Made by a program: the position numbers and the translations under genes. This document shows positions 54,042 to 62,060 of a DNA stretch of 64,000 nt, piece by piece. Below the pieces are notes generated by a model. The model did no database searches and was not told the DNA's origin. It saw nothing but the letters and a program-made list of their open reading frames with translations. Source of the DNA: Aeromicrobium sp. (lineage in GTDB: Bacteria > Actinomycetota > Actinomycetes > Propionibacteriales > Nocardioidaceae); the NCBI RefSeq assembly GCF_023146395.1, contig NZ_JAGLCD010000008.1, positions 62,001 through 126,000 of the forward strand, in the 5' to 3' direction. Each line of letters opens with the position of its first letter. The stretch's first letter is position 1.

Positions 54042-55514
54042 CGTGAGGGCGGCGGCGAAGAACGCGCGCTCGTGGTGGGCCGAGGTGGCGAAGGCCTGCC
54101 ACATGCGGTCGCGGACCTCGGGCGTCGTGGCCGGGTCGGCGGCGACGCGGTCGGTGATCGCGCGGGCCCGTGCGGCCGCCACGGCGAACGCCGGGTCGCC
54201 GTAGGTCAGGAGCCAGTCGCGATACGGATGGTCGTCGGTCACGGCGGCCGCCAGACGGGCCCCGATGTCGGCGTACATCCAGTAGCACGGCAGCACCGCT
54301 GCGACCGCCTCGGCGTAGCCGCTCTCGGCGGCGCGGCGCAGGTGGTCGACGTACGCGACGGTGGCCGGTGCCGGATCGACTCGACCACCTCCGGTCCACT
54401 GCTGGTGCAGGCGGAGCTCCTCCTCCAGGCACTCGGCGGACCCCGCCGCCCAGAACGCCGCCTCCGCCGGATCGTCGGCGAGCTCGGCGGTGCGGGCGAG
54501 CACCTCGGCGTAGGCGTGCAGGTACTCCGCGTCCTGCGCGAGGTACCAGCCGAAGGCCTCGCGGGGCAGGCTTCCCGCGGCCAGGCCCGCGACGAACGGA
54601 TCGGCGTCGGTGCCGTCGCGAACCTCCTCGATCTGTTCCCACCAGTCCGACGTGACGCGCGTGACGACGCCCCCGCGGTCCCACAGACCGGCGAAGTGGC
54701 TGACCGGCCCATGACCCTGACCCACCTCGAGTGCCGCCCCGTGCCGCAGGCTCTCGGTGAGCCACTGCTTCGCCCGGTCGACGCTCGCGAACCAGTCCCC
54801 ACCCCCGCCGAGGACCGCTGCCCCCTGCCACGTCGCCACGGCCGACGACAGCGAGCATCCCGTGCCATGGGTCGCGCGCGTGTCGACCCGCGGCGCCGCG
54901 AGCGGACGGACCGTGTCCGGCGCTGCGGCGTCGACCAGCGCGTCGTGCACGAGGTCGCCCTGGAGGTGCCCGCCCTTGGCCAGCACCGCGACGCCGTAGC
55001 GCTCGGAGACGGCCAGCGCCTGCGCGACGACGCCGTCCCACGTCGCGGCCGGATCCTGACCCGCGAGGACTGCCAGCTCGGGCACGTTCGGGGTGATCAG
55101 GTCGGCCGCCGGCAGGAGGTCACGCACGGCCTGCTCGGCCTCGGCGGCGAGCAGGCGGTCACCGCTCGTCGCCACCATGACCGGGTCGAGCACGACGACG
55201 GGCGGCCGCACGCGCTCCAGCCACGCACGGACCACCTCGATCGTGGGGACCTCGCCGAGCATCCCGATCTTGACCGCGTCGATCACGACGTCGTCGCTCA
55301 CGGCCTCGAGCTGCTGCCGCAGGAAGTCCGCCGGGGGCGTGTGGACTGTCCGGACGCCCTGGGTGTTCTGCGCGACGAGCGCTGTCACGACGGCCATGCC
55401 GTAGCCGCCGTTCGCCGCGATGCTCTTGAGGTCGGCCTGAATGCCGGCACCTCCGGTCGGGTCGGTCCCGGCGATCGAGAGAACCCGCGGCACGGCGGGA
55501 CGGTTCGAGGTCAT
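54030..55514 (-). CDS. thiD: fused HMP/HMP-phosphate kinase ThiD and thiaminase-II-type TenA
   Basis: A 494-residue fusion. Residues about 8-270 are ThiD (GTDPTGGAGIQADLKS, and GTGCSLSSA for ATP binding), which phosphorylates hydroxymethylpyrimidine. Residues about 285-490 are TenA-like, with the catalytic Cys in AVLPCYWMYADIG, which salvages aminopyrimidine from degraded thiamine. It ends in ALTPPT inside an inverted repeat. It starts 4 bp overlapping the thiE stop and is last in the salvage operon. Confidence 0.94.
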   Translation of the reverse strand: MTSNRPAVPRVLSIAGTDPTGGAGIQADLKSIAANGGYGMAVVTALVAQNTQGVRTVHTPPADFLRQQLEAVSDDVVIDAVKIGMLGEVPTIEVVRAWLERVRPPVVVLDPVMVATSGDRLLAAEAEQAVRDLLPAADLITPNVPELAVLAGQDPAATWDGVVAQALAVSERYGVAVLAKGGHLQGDLVHDALVDAAAPDTVRPLAAPRVDTRATHGTGCSLSSAVATWQGAAVLGGGGDWFASVDRAKQWLTESLRHGAALEVGQGHGPVSHFAGLWDRGGVVTRVTSDWWEQIEEVRDGTDADPFVAGLAAGSLPREAFGWYLAQDAEYLHAYAEVLARTAELADDPAEAAFWAAGSAECLEEELRLHQQWTGGGRVDPAPATVAYVDHLRRAAESGYAEAVAAVLPCYWMYADIGARLAAAVTDDHPYRDWLLTYGDPAFAVAAARARAITDRVAADPATTPEVRDRMWQAFATSAHHERAFFAAALTPPT

Positions 55515-56173
55515 GCGGAGGTTCCTCTCCAGGCAGTGGCGTAGGACCGAGCAGCGGCGGCCGGGTCAGGCGCACCGCAGATACCGGAGACGACCGCGAG
55601 CCCGGCGAGCCCGGACCCCCGAAGCGCTCGCGCGTCCGCGACCGTGATGCCGCCGATCGCCACGGCCGGCACGGGCGAGAGCGCGACCCGCGTCCGCATC
55701 CCGTCGATCCCGAGGGGCTCGGGCGCATCGGGCTTGGTCGCGGTGCCGCGCAGCGCGCCGATGCCGACGTGGTCGACGACCTCCGGGTCGACTGCCCCGA
55801 GCTCGGCCGGGGTCGCGGCGCTCAGGCCGAGCAGGGCTGACGGGCCGATCGCGGCCCGCACGTCGGCGGGCGGGTCGTCGTCCTGGCCCACGTGCACCCC
55901 CGCCACGGCGATCCCGTCGGCCCGCGCCGCGAGGAAGGCCTCGACGTCGTCGTTGACGACGAGGGGCACCTGAGCGGGCAGCACGGCAGCCACGCTCCCG
56001 AGGGTCTCCAGCAGCTGCTGGGTCGTCGCGCGCTTCTCCCGGACCTGCACGACCGTGACGCCGCCCGCGACCGCCGCGGTCACGACCTGCGCGAGCGTGT
56101 GCCCGGCCGCCGCGGCCACCGCGGTGTCGGTCACGAGGTAGAGCGACAGGTCGGGCGTCGCGCGAGTCGTCAC
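55511..56173 (-). CDS. thiE: thiamine-phosphate synthase ThiE
   Basis: Couples the pyrimidine and thiazole phosphates to thiamine phosphate. The 220-residue TIM barrel has [31 protein letters not shown] and AIGGIT, the family motifs. It overlaps both thiM and thiD-tenA by 4 bp. Confidence 0.95.
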   Translation of the reverse strand: MTTRATPDLSLYLVTDTAVAAAAGHTLAQVVTAAVAGGVTVVQVREKRATTQQLLETLGSVAAVLPAQVPLVVNDDVEAFLAARADGIAVAGVHVGQDDDPPADVRAAIGPSALLGLSAATPAELGAVDPEVVDHVGIGALRGTATKPDAPEPLGIDGMRTRVALSPVPAVAIGGITVADARALRGSGLAGLAVVSGICGAPDPAAAARSYATAWRGTSA

Positions 56174-57000
56174 GAGAGCCGGGCGCGGACCCGCAGGTCA
56201 TCGCCCGAGACGGAGGCCAGGGCATCCAGGAACCCCACCGCGAAGGACCCGGGGCCCGCTGCGCGGGCCGCCGCCAGCTCGGCCGCGACGGTGTAGGTCG
56301 TCACGGCGGCGACCGTGGCGACGAACGGGTCGTCGGACTCGGCGGCGAAGGCCGCCATGACCGCACCCAGGGCGCAGCCGCCACCTGTGACCTTGGTCAG
56401 CAGCACATCGCCATTGGCGACTCGCGCGGTGCGCGCGCCGTCGGTCACCAGGTCGACCGGGCCGGACACCGCCACGACGGCACCCGTCGTCCCGGCGAGC
56501 CGGGTCGCGACCTCGGCGGCGGCATCGACCTCGTCGAGCGCGTCGACCCCGCGACCACCCGCGCCTGCCTCGGCGAGCGCGAGCACCTCGGAGGCGTTGC
56601 CGCGCACGACGGTGGGCCGGGCGTCGCGCAGCCGGTGGGCCAGCTCGGTGCGGACGGGCAGCGCCCCGATGGCCACCGGGTCCAGGACCCACGGCGTGCC
56701 GGCCTCCCCCGCGGACGCCACGGCCGCCTCGATCGCGGCGCGCTGCTCGGCGTGCGGCGTGCCCAGGTTCACGAGCAGTCCCCCGGCGACACCCGCGAAC
56801 ATCCCGGACTCCTCCGGGATGTCGACCATGGCCGGCGCGGCACCCACCGCGAGCAGCGCATTGGCCGTGAAGTTCACGACCACGTCGTTGGTCAGGCAGT
56901 GCACGAGCGGGCCCGTGGCCCGCAGCCGGTCGAGCGCCTCGATCACGGACCCGAGCAGGTCGGTGTCGGACGGGTGGGCGGTGGTCGAGGACGACGTCAT
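56170..57000 (-). CDS. thiM: hydroxyethylthiazole kinase ThiM
   Basis: Phosphorylates hydroxyethylthiazole for salvage. The 276-residue ribokinase-type protein has [34 protein letters not shown] and the ATP/catalytic motif [10 protein letters not shown]. It is first in the operon, directly behind a TPP riboswitch whose 3' end contains its RBS. No thiC or thiG is near, so this operon is salvage only. Confidence 0.95.
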   Translation of the reverse strand: MTSSSTTAHPSDTDLLGSVIEALDRLRATGPLVHCLTNDVVVNFTANALLAVGAAPAMVDIPEESGMFAGVAGGLLVNLGTPHAEQRAAIEAAVASAGEAGTPWVLDPVAIGALPVRTELAHRLRDARPTVVRGNASEVLALAEAGAGGRGVDALDEVDAAAEVATRLAGTTGAVVAVSGPVDLVTDGARTARVANGDVLLTKVTGGGCALGAVMAAFAAESDDPFVATVAAVTTYTVAAELAAARAAGPGSFAVGFLDALASVSGDDLRVRARLS

Positions 57001-57005
57001 CGCAG

Positions 57006-57080
57006 GACATCCCTTCGCTAGTGCGAGCTAGAGCAGGTTGTGCGGGTGTGTTCTCAGCCCCGAGCGGGGCACCCCGTGTC
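57006..57080 (-). ncRNA. TPP riboswitch (THI element) controlling thiMED-tenA
   Basis: Read on the minus strand, the closing P1 stem is GACA (57080-57077) with TGTC (57009-57006). Between them are the conserved CGGGGTGCCC, GGGGCTGAGA, ACACCC, ACCTG and GCGAAGGGA blocks in order. The AGGGA block is the likely thiM ribosome site, 9 bp from the ATG at 57000, so TPP binding should hide it and block translation. Confidence 0.93.
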
Positions 57081-57146
57081 TGGTCGTCAGGCTAGCCGAC
57101 CGTCGGGCTCCCGGAGCACGGGGCCCGGGCGCACTACCGTGGACCC

Positions 57147-57806
57147 ATGCATGGGGTCCGGGTGCCGTGGTGGCCGCTGTTCGGTGTCGTGGCGGTGACG
57201 CACGTCGTGTTGCTGGCGGGCGGGGTCACCCCCTGGGACAGCATCACCAAGTGCCTGGCGGCTCCCCTCCTGATCGGGTGGGTGCTGACCAGCGGGGCGC
57301 CTCGGATCCTCGCCCTGGCCCTCGCGTTCTGCCTGGGTGGTGACGCGTTCCTGGAGATCGACGGGATGTTCCTGGCCGGAATGGCTTCCTTCGCCCTGGC
57401 CCACGTCTGCTTCATCTCCTGGTTCGTGCGCCACGACGCGCTGAGCCGCCTGCGCGCGCGACCAGCCGTGGCGATCGGCCTGGTCGGTGCCGCCGCGATC
57501 CTCGTCGCGCTCGTCTGGGGCGGGATCGACGACCCGGTCGTGCGGGCCGTGCTGCCCCTCTACGCCCTGCTGCTGTCGGGCACCGCGGCCACCGCGATCG
57601 TGACCGAGCGCCTGGCCGGCCTCGGTGCCGTGCTCTTCCTGGTCTCGGACGCCCTGATCGCTCTGACCGAGTTCGACCGCCTGGCGACGACGGCCGCGAG
57701 CCAGGTCGCGATCATGGTGCTCTACCTCGCCGCGATCGCGCTGCTCACGGCCGGCGGCGCGCGACTCGCCCAGGCCCCCGCGCCGACCCCCGCCCCGGCA
57801 TCGTGA
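57147..57806 (+). CDS. YhhN/TMEM86-family membrane protein (lysoplasmalogenase-like)
   Basis: A 219-residue protein of about seven to eight membrane segments. The conserved acidic/basic positions of the family are visible in TKCLAAPLLIGW, FCLGGDAFLEI and LFLVSDALIAL. Mammalian members hydrolyse lysoplasmalogen; the bacterial role is poorly defined. The stop overlaps the acyltransferase GTG (GTGA). Confidence 0.87.
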   Translation: MHGVRVPWWPLFGVVAVTHVVLLAGGVTPWDSITKCLAAPLLIGWVLTSGAPRILALALAFCLGGDAFLEIDGMFLAGMASFALAHVCFISWFVRHDALSRLRARPAVAIGLVGAAAILVALVWGGIDDPVVRAVLPLYALLLSGTAATAIVTERLAGLGAVLFLVSDALIALTEFDRLATTAASQVAIMVLYLAAIALLTAGGARLAQAPAPTPAPAS

Positions 57807-58576
57807 CGGACGCACCGGTCGCCTCGGACCGGGTCTACCGCGCCGTGGTCGGCGCCGTGGCTGCGCTGTTTCGCCTGCAGGGCTACCGCTTCGACGTGCA
57901 GGGCACCGAGCACCTGCCCGCCGAGGGCGCCGCCGTGCTCGCGGCGAACCACAACAGCCTGCTCGACTTCACGCTCGTGGGACGCGCGGCCCGCCCGCGC
58001 GGCCGGCTCGTGCGCTTCATGGCGAAGCGATCGCTGTTCGGTCGCGGACCGGTCGGCTGGGCCATGCGCCGCATGGGTCACATCCCGGTCGACCGCGCCT
58101 CGGGGGCCGTGGCCTACCGCCGCGCCCGTCGGTGGCTGGAGCGCGGCGACGTCGTCGGCGTGTTCCCCGAGGCGACGATCAGCCGGTCGTGGCTGGTCAA
58201 GCCGCTGCGCCGCGGGGCCGCCGCGCTCGCCCTCGAGACCGGCACACCGCTCGTGCCGGTGGTGACGTGGGGCGGACACCGGATCCTCACGGTCGACGGC
58301 CACCGCAGCCTGCGCCGCCGGATCCCGGTGACGATCCGCGTCGGCACGGCCCTGGACCCCCGGCCCGGGGAGAGCGTCGCCGCGCTCACCGAGCGCCTCC
58401 ACGAGGCCCTGTCGAGCCTGCTCGCGACGGCGATGGACGCCTATCCCGAGACACCGCGCGATGACGAGGACCGCTGGTGGCTGCCGCACGATCGCGGCGG
58501 CACGGCACCCGATCCGGAGACCGCCCACGCACTCGACGTGGCTGCGGTGCAGCGGATCGGCGACAGCCTGGAGTAG
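57803..58576 (+). CDS. 1-acylglycerol-3-phosphate acyltransferase family protein (PlsC-like)
   Basis: A 257-residue acyltransferase. The catalytic NH-x4-D motif is NHNSLLD, the substrate-binding FPEAT is present, and KRSLFGRGPVGWAMRRMGHIPVDR lies between them. It probably acylates lysophosphatidic acid or a related lipid at the membrane. It starts with GTG overlapping the YhhN gene, a lipid-remodelling pairing. Confidence 0.93.
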   Translation: MTDAPVASDRVYRAVVGAVAALFRLQGYRFDVQGTEHLPAEGAAVLAANHNSLLDFTLVGRAARPRGRLVRFMAKRSLFGRGPVGWAMRRMGHIPVDRASGAVAYRRARRWLERGDVVGVFPEATISRSWLVKPLRRGAAALALETGTPLVPVVTWGGHRILTVDGHRSLRRRIPVTIRVGTALDPRPGESVAALTERLHEALSSLLATAMDAYPETPRDDEDRWWLPHDRGGTAPDPETAHALDVAAVQRIGDSLE

Positions 58577-58579
58577 CGC

Positions 58580-59338
58580 TCAGGCGCTGCGCTGGTCGCG
58601 GACGGCCGAGGCGAGAGGCCAGCCCGCCGGGTCGTCGAGACCGCGGCCGTGGTCGATGGCCCACCGGTTCCAGCTCTCGGCCTTGGCCGAGAACCACCGC
58701 TGCTGCTGCGCCATGAGCTGACGCGCCGTGAGGTCGGCGAGCTCGAGGTGGCGGTCGGCCTGGACACGAGCCACCTCGAGGGCCGCGCGGGCGTCGGCCT
58801 GCGCGTCGTGCGCCGCGTCGAGCCGGACCCCCAGCCGCTCCGCGACGTCGACCAACCGGCGCTGGCCCCGGCGCCTGGGCGCCAGGCCCCAGTCGACGAG
58901 GTAGGGGTCGACGACCACGAGGCGCCACCAGTCGGGCTCGGTGACTCCGTGGCGCCGGCACTCGGCCGCGAGCATCGTGAGGTCGTAGGAGGCGTTGAAC
59001 ACCACGAGCGGGACGCCGCGGTCGATCAGGCGGTCGACCCAGCGCGCCACGACCGCGATGGCGACGACCGAGGAGGGTGCGCCACGCAGGGCGCCGGCAT
59101 CGAGGCCGTGGATCGAGGACGCGGCCGGCGGAACGGGCACCCCCGGGTCGACCAGGCCCTGGTGTGCGTCCTCGTCGGTCAGCAGCGCGAAGCTGACGAC
59201 CCGGTCGCGCAGCGGGTCGACGCCCGTCGTCTCGAAGTCGAGCGCGGCCAGCGGCCCGTCGTGCCAGCGTCGATCGGCCCCCGGGGCCGAAGCCCGCGCT
59301 GCGAATCCTGCCAACCCTGCGATTCCTGCGTGTTCCAT
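58580..59338 (-). CDS. DnaQ-like 3'-5' exonuclease (DEDDh family)
   Basis: A 252-residue exonuclease. ExoI reads ALDFETTGVDP, ExoII has the Asp in VFNASYDLTML, and ExoIII is AHDAQADARAALE, giving the DEDDh set. It is a stand-alone proofreading-type or RNase/DNase protein rather than a polymerase subunit. The ATG at 59338 with GGGAGG five bases upstream is preferred to an ATG four codons earlier. It is convergent with the acyltransferase gene (3-bp gap). Confidence 0.9.
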   Translation of the reverse strand: MEHAGIAGLAGFAARASAPGADRRWHDGPLAALDFETTGVDPLRDRVVSFALLTDEDAHQGLVDPGVPVPPAASSIHGLDAGALRGAPSSVVAIAVVARWVDRLIDRGVPLVVFNASYDLTMLAAECRRHGVTEPDWWRLVVVDPYLVDWGLAPRRRGQRRLVDVAERLGVRLDAAHDAQADARAALEVARVQADRHLELADLTARQLMAQQQRWFSAKAESWNRWAIDHGRGLDDPAGWPLASAVRDQRSA

Positions 59339-59470
59339 CGCGCCTCCCACGTGTGGGCGTCACGCTAGTGCGCGGCACCGACAGGTCCGGGCCGACACGC
59401 ACCGCGAGCGGACGGCAAAACTGGTACGGTTGTCCAACTAACTTCGCCCCACATCCGCCCGGGAGGCCTC

Positions 59471-60373
59471 GTGCGCAGGACCAGGTTCGCCGGAGCGCTC
59501 ACGCTCATCACCGGAGCCGGCAGCGGCATCGGACGAGCGACCGCGCTGCTGGTCGCCCAGCGGGGCGGCCGTCTCGTGCTCACCGACCTGCAGGCCGACG
59601 GGCTCGCCGCCACGATCGCGCTCCTGGCCGAGGCAGGCCACGACGAGGCCGTGGTCCATCACGAGTCGCTCGACCTGACCGACGCCGACGCGGTCGCCGC
59701 CTTCGCGGGCCGGGTCCACCACGGGACCGACGCGGTCGACGTCGTCATGAACGTCGCCGGCATCTCGACCTGGGGCCGGCTCCAGGACCTGGACCTCGAG
59801 CACTGGCGCCGCACGATCGACGTCGACCTCATGGGACCGATCCACGTCCTGCACGCGTTCGTCCCGGCCATGATCGAGGCCGGACGCGGCGGGCACGTCG
59901 TCAACGTCAGCTCGGCCGCGGGGCTCTTCGGCCTGCCCCTGCACGCCCCCTACAGCGCCGCGAAGTTCGGCCTGCGCGGCGTGAGCGAAGTCCTGCGGTT
60001 CGATCTGGCCGCGCACGACATCGGGGTGACCCTCGTGTGCCCCGGCGCCGTGGCCACCCCGCTCGTCGGCACGGTCGACATCGTCGGCGTCGACCGCACC
60101 GACCCCCGGGTCGCCAAGGCCGTCGCGGGGTTCGAGAAGCACGCCGTCAGCCCCGAGACGGCGGCGGCCGCCATGGTCCGCGCGGTCGAGAGGGGACGAC
60201 ACACGGCGTTCACCTCCCCCGACATCCGCCTCGGCTGGTACGCCCAGCGCTACGTCCCGTTCGGCTACTCGATCGCGATGCACGCGATGAACCGGGTGGC
60301 CCGCCGCACGCTGCTGCGCTCGGCTCAGCCGGTAGGCAGCCCGGAGACCAGCTCACGCACGGCCCGGCCGTAG
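59471..60373 (+). CDS. short-chain dehydrogenase/reductase
   Basis: A 300-residue classical SDR. NAD(P) motif [19 protein letters not shown], catalytic Ser in NVSSAAG and Tyr-Lys in YSAAK are present. A C-terminal extension of about 40 residues follows the core. The GTG at 59471 has GGGAGG four bases upstream. Substrate unknown. Its last 49 bp overlap aroQ tail to tail. Confidence 0.93.
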   Translation: MRRTRFAGALTLITGAGSGIGRATALLVAQRGGRLVLTDLQADGLAATIALLAEAGHDEAVVHHESLDLTDADAVAAFAGRVHHGTDAVDVVMNVAGISTWGRLQDLDLEHWRRTIDVDLMGPIHVLHAFVPAMIEAGRGGHVVNVSSAAGLFGLPLHAPYSAAKFGLRGVSEVLRFDLAAHDIGVTLVCPGAVATPLVGTVDIVGVDRTDPRVAKAVAGFEKHAVSPETAAAAMVRAVERGRHTAFTSPDIRLGWYAQRYVPFGYSIAMHAMNRVARRTLLRSAQPVGSPETSSRTARP

Positions 60374-60765
60374 CCCGCCACGCCCTCGCCCACCACGACG
60401 ACCGTGGCGACGTCGCTCAGGTAGGAGTGGTGCCGGAAGCTCTCGCGCGCGTGCACGTCGGACACGTGCACCTCGGCGAACGGCAGCGCCACCCCGGTCA
60501 GGGCGTCACGCAGCGCGACGGAGGTGTGCGTCAGCCCGCCGGGGTTGATGACGATCGCCGAGGCCGTGGACCGGGCCGCGTGGATCGCGTCGATCAGGAC
60601 GCCCTCGTGATTGCTCTGCAGGGCGTCGACGCTGAACCCGAGCTCGGCCGCCGTGGCACGGACGAGCGCCACGACGTCGTCCAGGGTCTCGGTCCCGTAC
60701 ACCTCGGGCTCGCGCGTGCCGAGCAGGTTGAGGTTCGGGCCGTTGAGCAGCAGCAGCGAGGGCAC
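60325..60765 (-). CDS. aroQ: 3-dehydroquinate dehydratase, type II
   Basis: Dehydrates 3-dehydroquinate in the shikimate pathway or in quinate use. The 146-residue product is the type II length, with [21 protein letters not shown] (Arg and Tyr catalytic), [16 protein letters not shown] and [18 protein letters not shown]. It is a lone gene here, not in an aro cluster. The start is the ATG at 60765. Confidence 0.96.
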   Translation of the reverse strand: MPSLLLLNGPNLNLLGTREPEVYGTETLDDVVALVRATAAELGFSVDALQSNHEGVLIDAIHAARSTASAIVINPGGLTHTSVALRDALTGVALPFAEVHVSDVHARESFRHHSYLSDVATVVVVGEGVAGYGRAVRELVSGLPTG

Positions 60766-60784
60766 GCGTTCACGGTAGCGGCCC

Positions 60785-60851
60785 GGCAGGGGTGCCGGGC
60801 CCTGGGCGGCGAGATGAGAACAGGGTGCCGGACCCTGGGCGGCTAGATGAG
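60785..60851. repeat. two copies of the 36-bp repeat at the end of the aminotransferase gene
   Basis: Copy one is at 60785-60820, with the same 20-bp core (60785-60804) as the repeats at 27802 and 27838. Copy two, with two or three changes, runs from about 60819 to 60851 and contains the aminotransferase stop codon (60843-60845). The rest of the 77-bp gap to aroQ holds nothing I can name. Confidence 0.8.
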
Positions 60852-61976
60852 GACGGCGCCGATCCGCTCGAGCGCCTCGGTCAGGATCTCGGGCGTCGTG
60901 GCGTAGTTCAGGCGGGCGAAGTCCGGTCCACCCCGTCCGCCATCGCCCCGGAAGGGTGAGCCGAGGCCCAACGCGACCCCGGCCCGCTCGCGCAGCACCT
61001 CGGCCGCCTCACCCCCGAGCGCGTAGGCGCTCAGGTCGAGCCAGGCGAGATAGCTGTCGTGGCCCACGACGACGGTCGCTCGTGGCAGGTGCTGCGCCAG
61101 GAGGCCGGTCAGGATGCGGCGGTTCTCGGCGAGGTCGGCCCGGACGCCGTCGAGCCACTCGATCCCCTCGGTCCAGGCCGCCGCCTGGAGCTGGGAGCCG
61201 AGATGGCTGACCCCGTGTGCCACCAACGGCGGCAGGTCGCGCACGGCGGCGACGGCGTCCTCGCCGGCGAGCAGCAGGGCCGCCTTGACCCCGGCCAGGT
61301 TCCAGGCCTTCGAGGCCGAGGTCACGACGAAGGCGTCCTCCGAGCCCGGCACCGACAGGTAGGGGACGAAGCCCACCGGGTCGGCGAGCGGGGCGTGGAT
61401 CTCGTCAACGACCACCCGGACGTCGTGCCGCCGCGCCAGCTCGGCGAGGTGCACGAGCGCGGGCCGGCCGGGCGCGATCGAGGTCGGGTTGTGCGGATTG
61501 CACAGCAGCACCGCGGCCCGGCCCGCGTGGGTCGCGAAGGCCTGCTCGAGCCCATCCAGGTCGAGCTGCCACTCCCGGTCGAGCGGCACGTCGACCTGCT
61601 GGGCCCCGACGAGCGCGACGGCGTCGAAGAAGGGCGGGTAGACCGGCGGCGTCACGATCACGACGTCGCGCCGGGTCAGGCGCAGGGCCTCCACGACGCC
61701 GGTCATGACGTCGGCCACCGGCAGGGCGGCGCCGGGCTCCCAGGCCCACCGGCCGCGGGCGAACGCCCGGAACGCGTCCTCGAGAGCACTGTCGGTCGCG
61801 GGGTACCCCAGGTCGCCCGAGGCGGCGACGTCCTGCAGGACCCGGGTCACGGCCGGGGCCAGCGGCGCGTCCATCTCCGCGACCCACAGCGGCAGGACGT
61901 CGGGACCGTACGCCGACCACTTCAGGCTCGTCCGGGCCCGCAGCTCTGGCAGGGACAGCTCGCGCAGCGGTCGCAT
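60843..61976 (-). CDS. PLP-dependent aminotransferase/cystathionine beta-lyase (MalY/PatB-type)
   Basis: A 377-residue fold-type I PLP enzyme. It starts [20 protein letters not shown], with LPLWVAEMD as in MalY/Pat[11 protein letters not shown] in the middle and the PLP Lys in [15 protein letters not shown]. It is more likely a C-S lyase than an aminotransferase. The ATG at 61976 is chosen by homology; no clear RBS is seen. The stop lies inside a repeat copy. Confidence 0.88.
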   Translation of the reverse strand: MRPLRELSLPELRARTSLKWSAYGPDVLPLWVAEMDAPLAPAVTRVLQDVAASGDLGYPATDSALEDAFRAFARGRWAWEPGAALPVADVMTGVVEALRLTRRDVVIVTPPVYPPFFDAVALVGAQQVDVPLDREWQLDLDGLEQAFATHAGRAAVLLCNPHNPTSIAPGRPALVHLAELARRHDVRVVVDEIHAPLADPVGFVPYLSVPGSEDAFVVTSASKAWNLAGVKAALLLAGEDAVAAVRDLPPLVAHGVSHLGSQLQAAAWTEGIEWLDGVRADLAENRRILTGLLAQHLPRATVVVGHDSYLAWLDLSAYALGGEAAEVLRERAGVALGLGSPFRGDGGRGGPDFARLNYATTPEILTEALERIGAVLI

Positions 61977-62060
61977 ACCGTCATCGTCGCGCACCGGACC
62001 ACATCGTGCAGCGGCTCGCCGCTGAGCCGCTCGGCCGCGTCCCGATAGACTGGACGTCGA

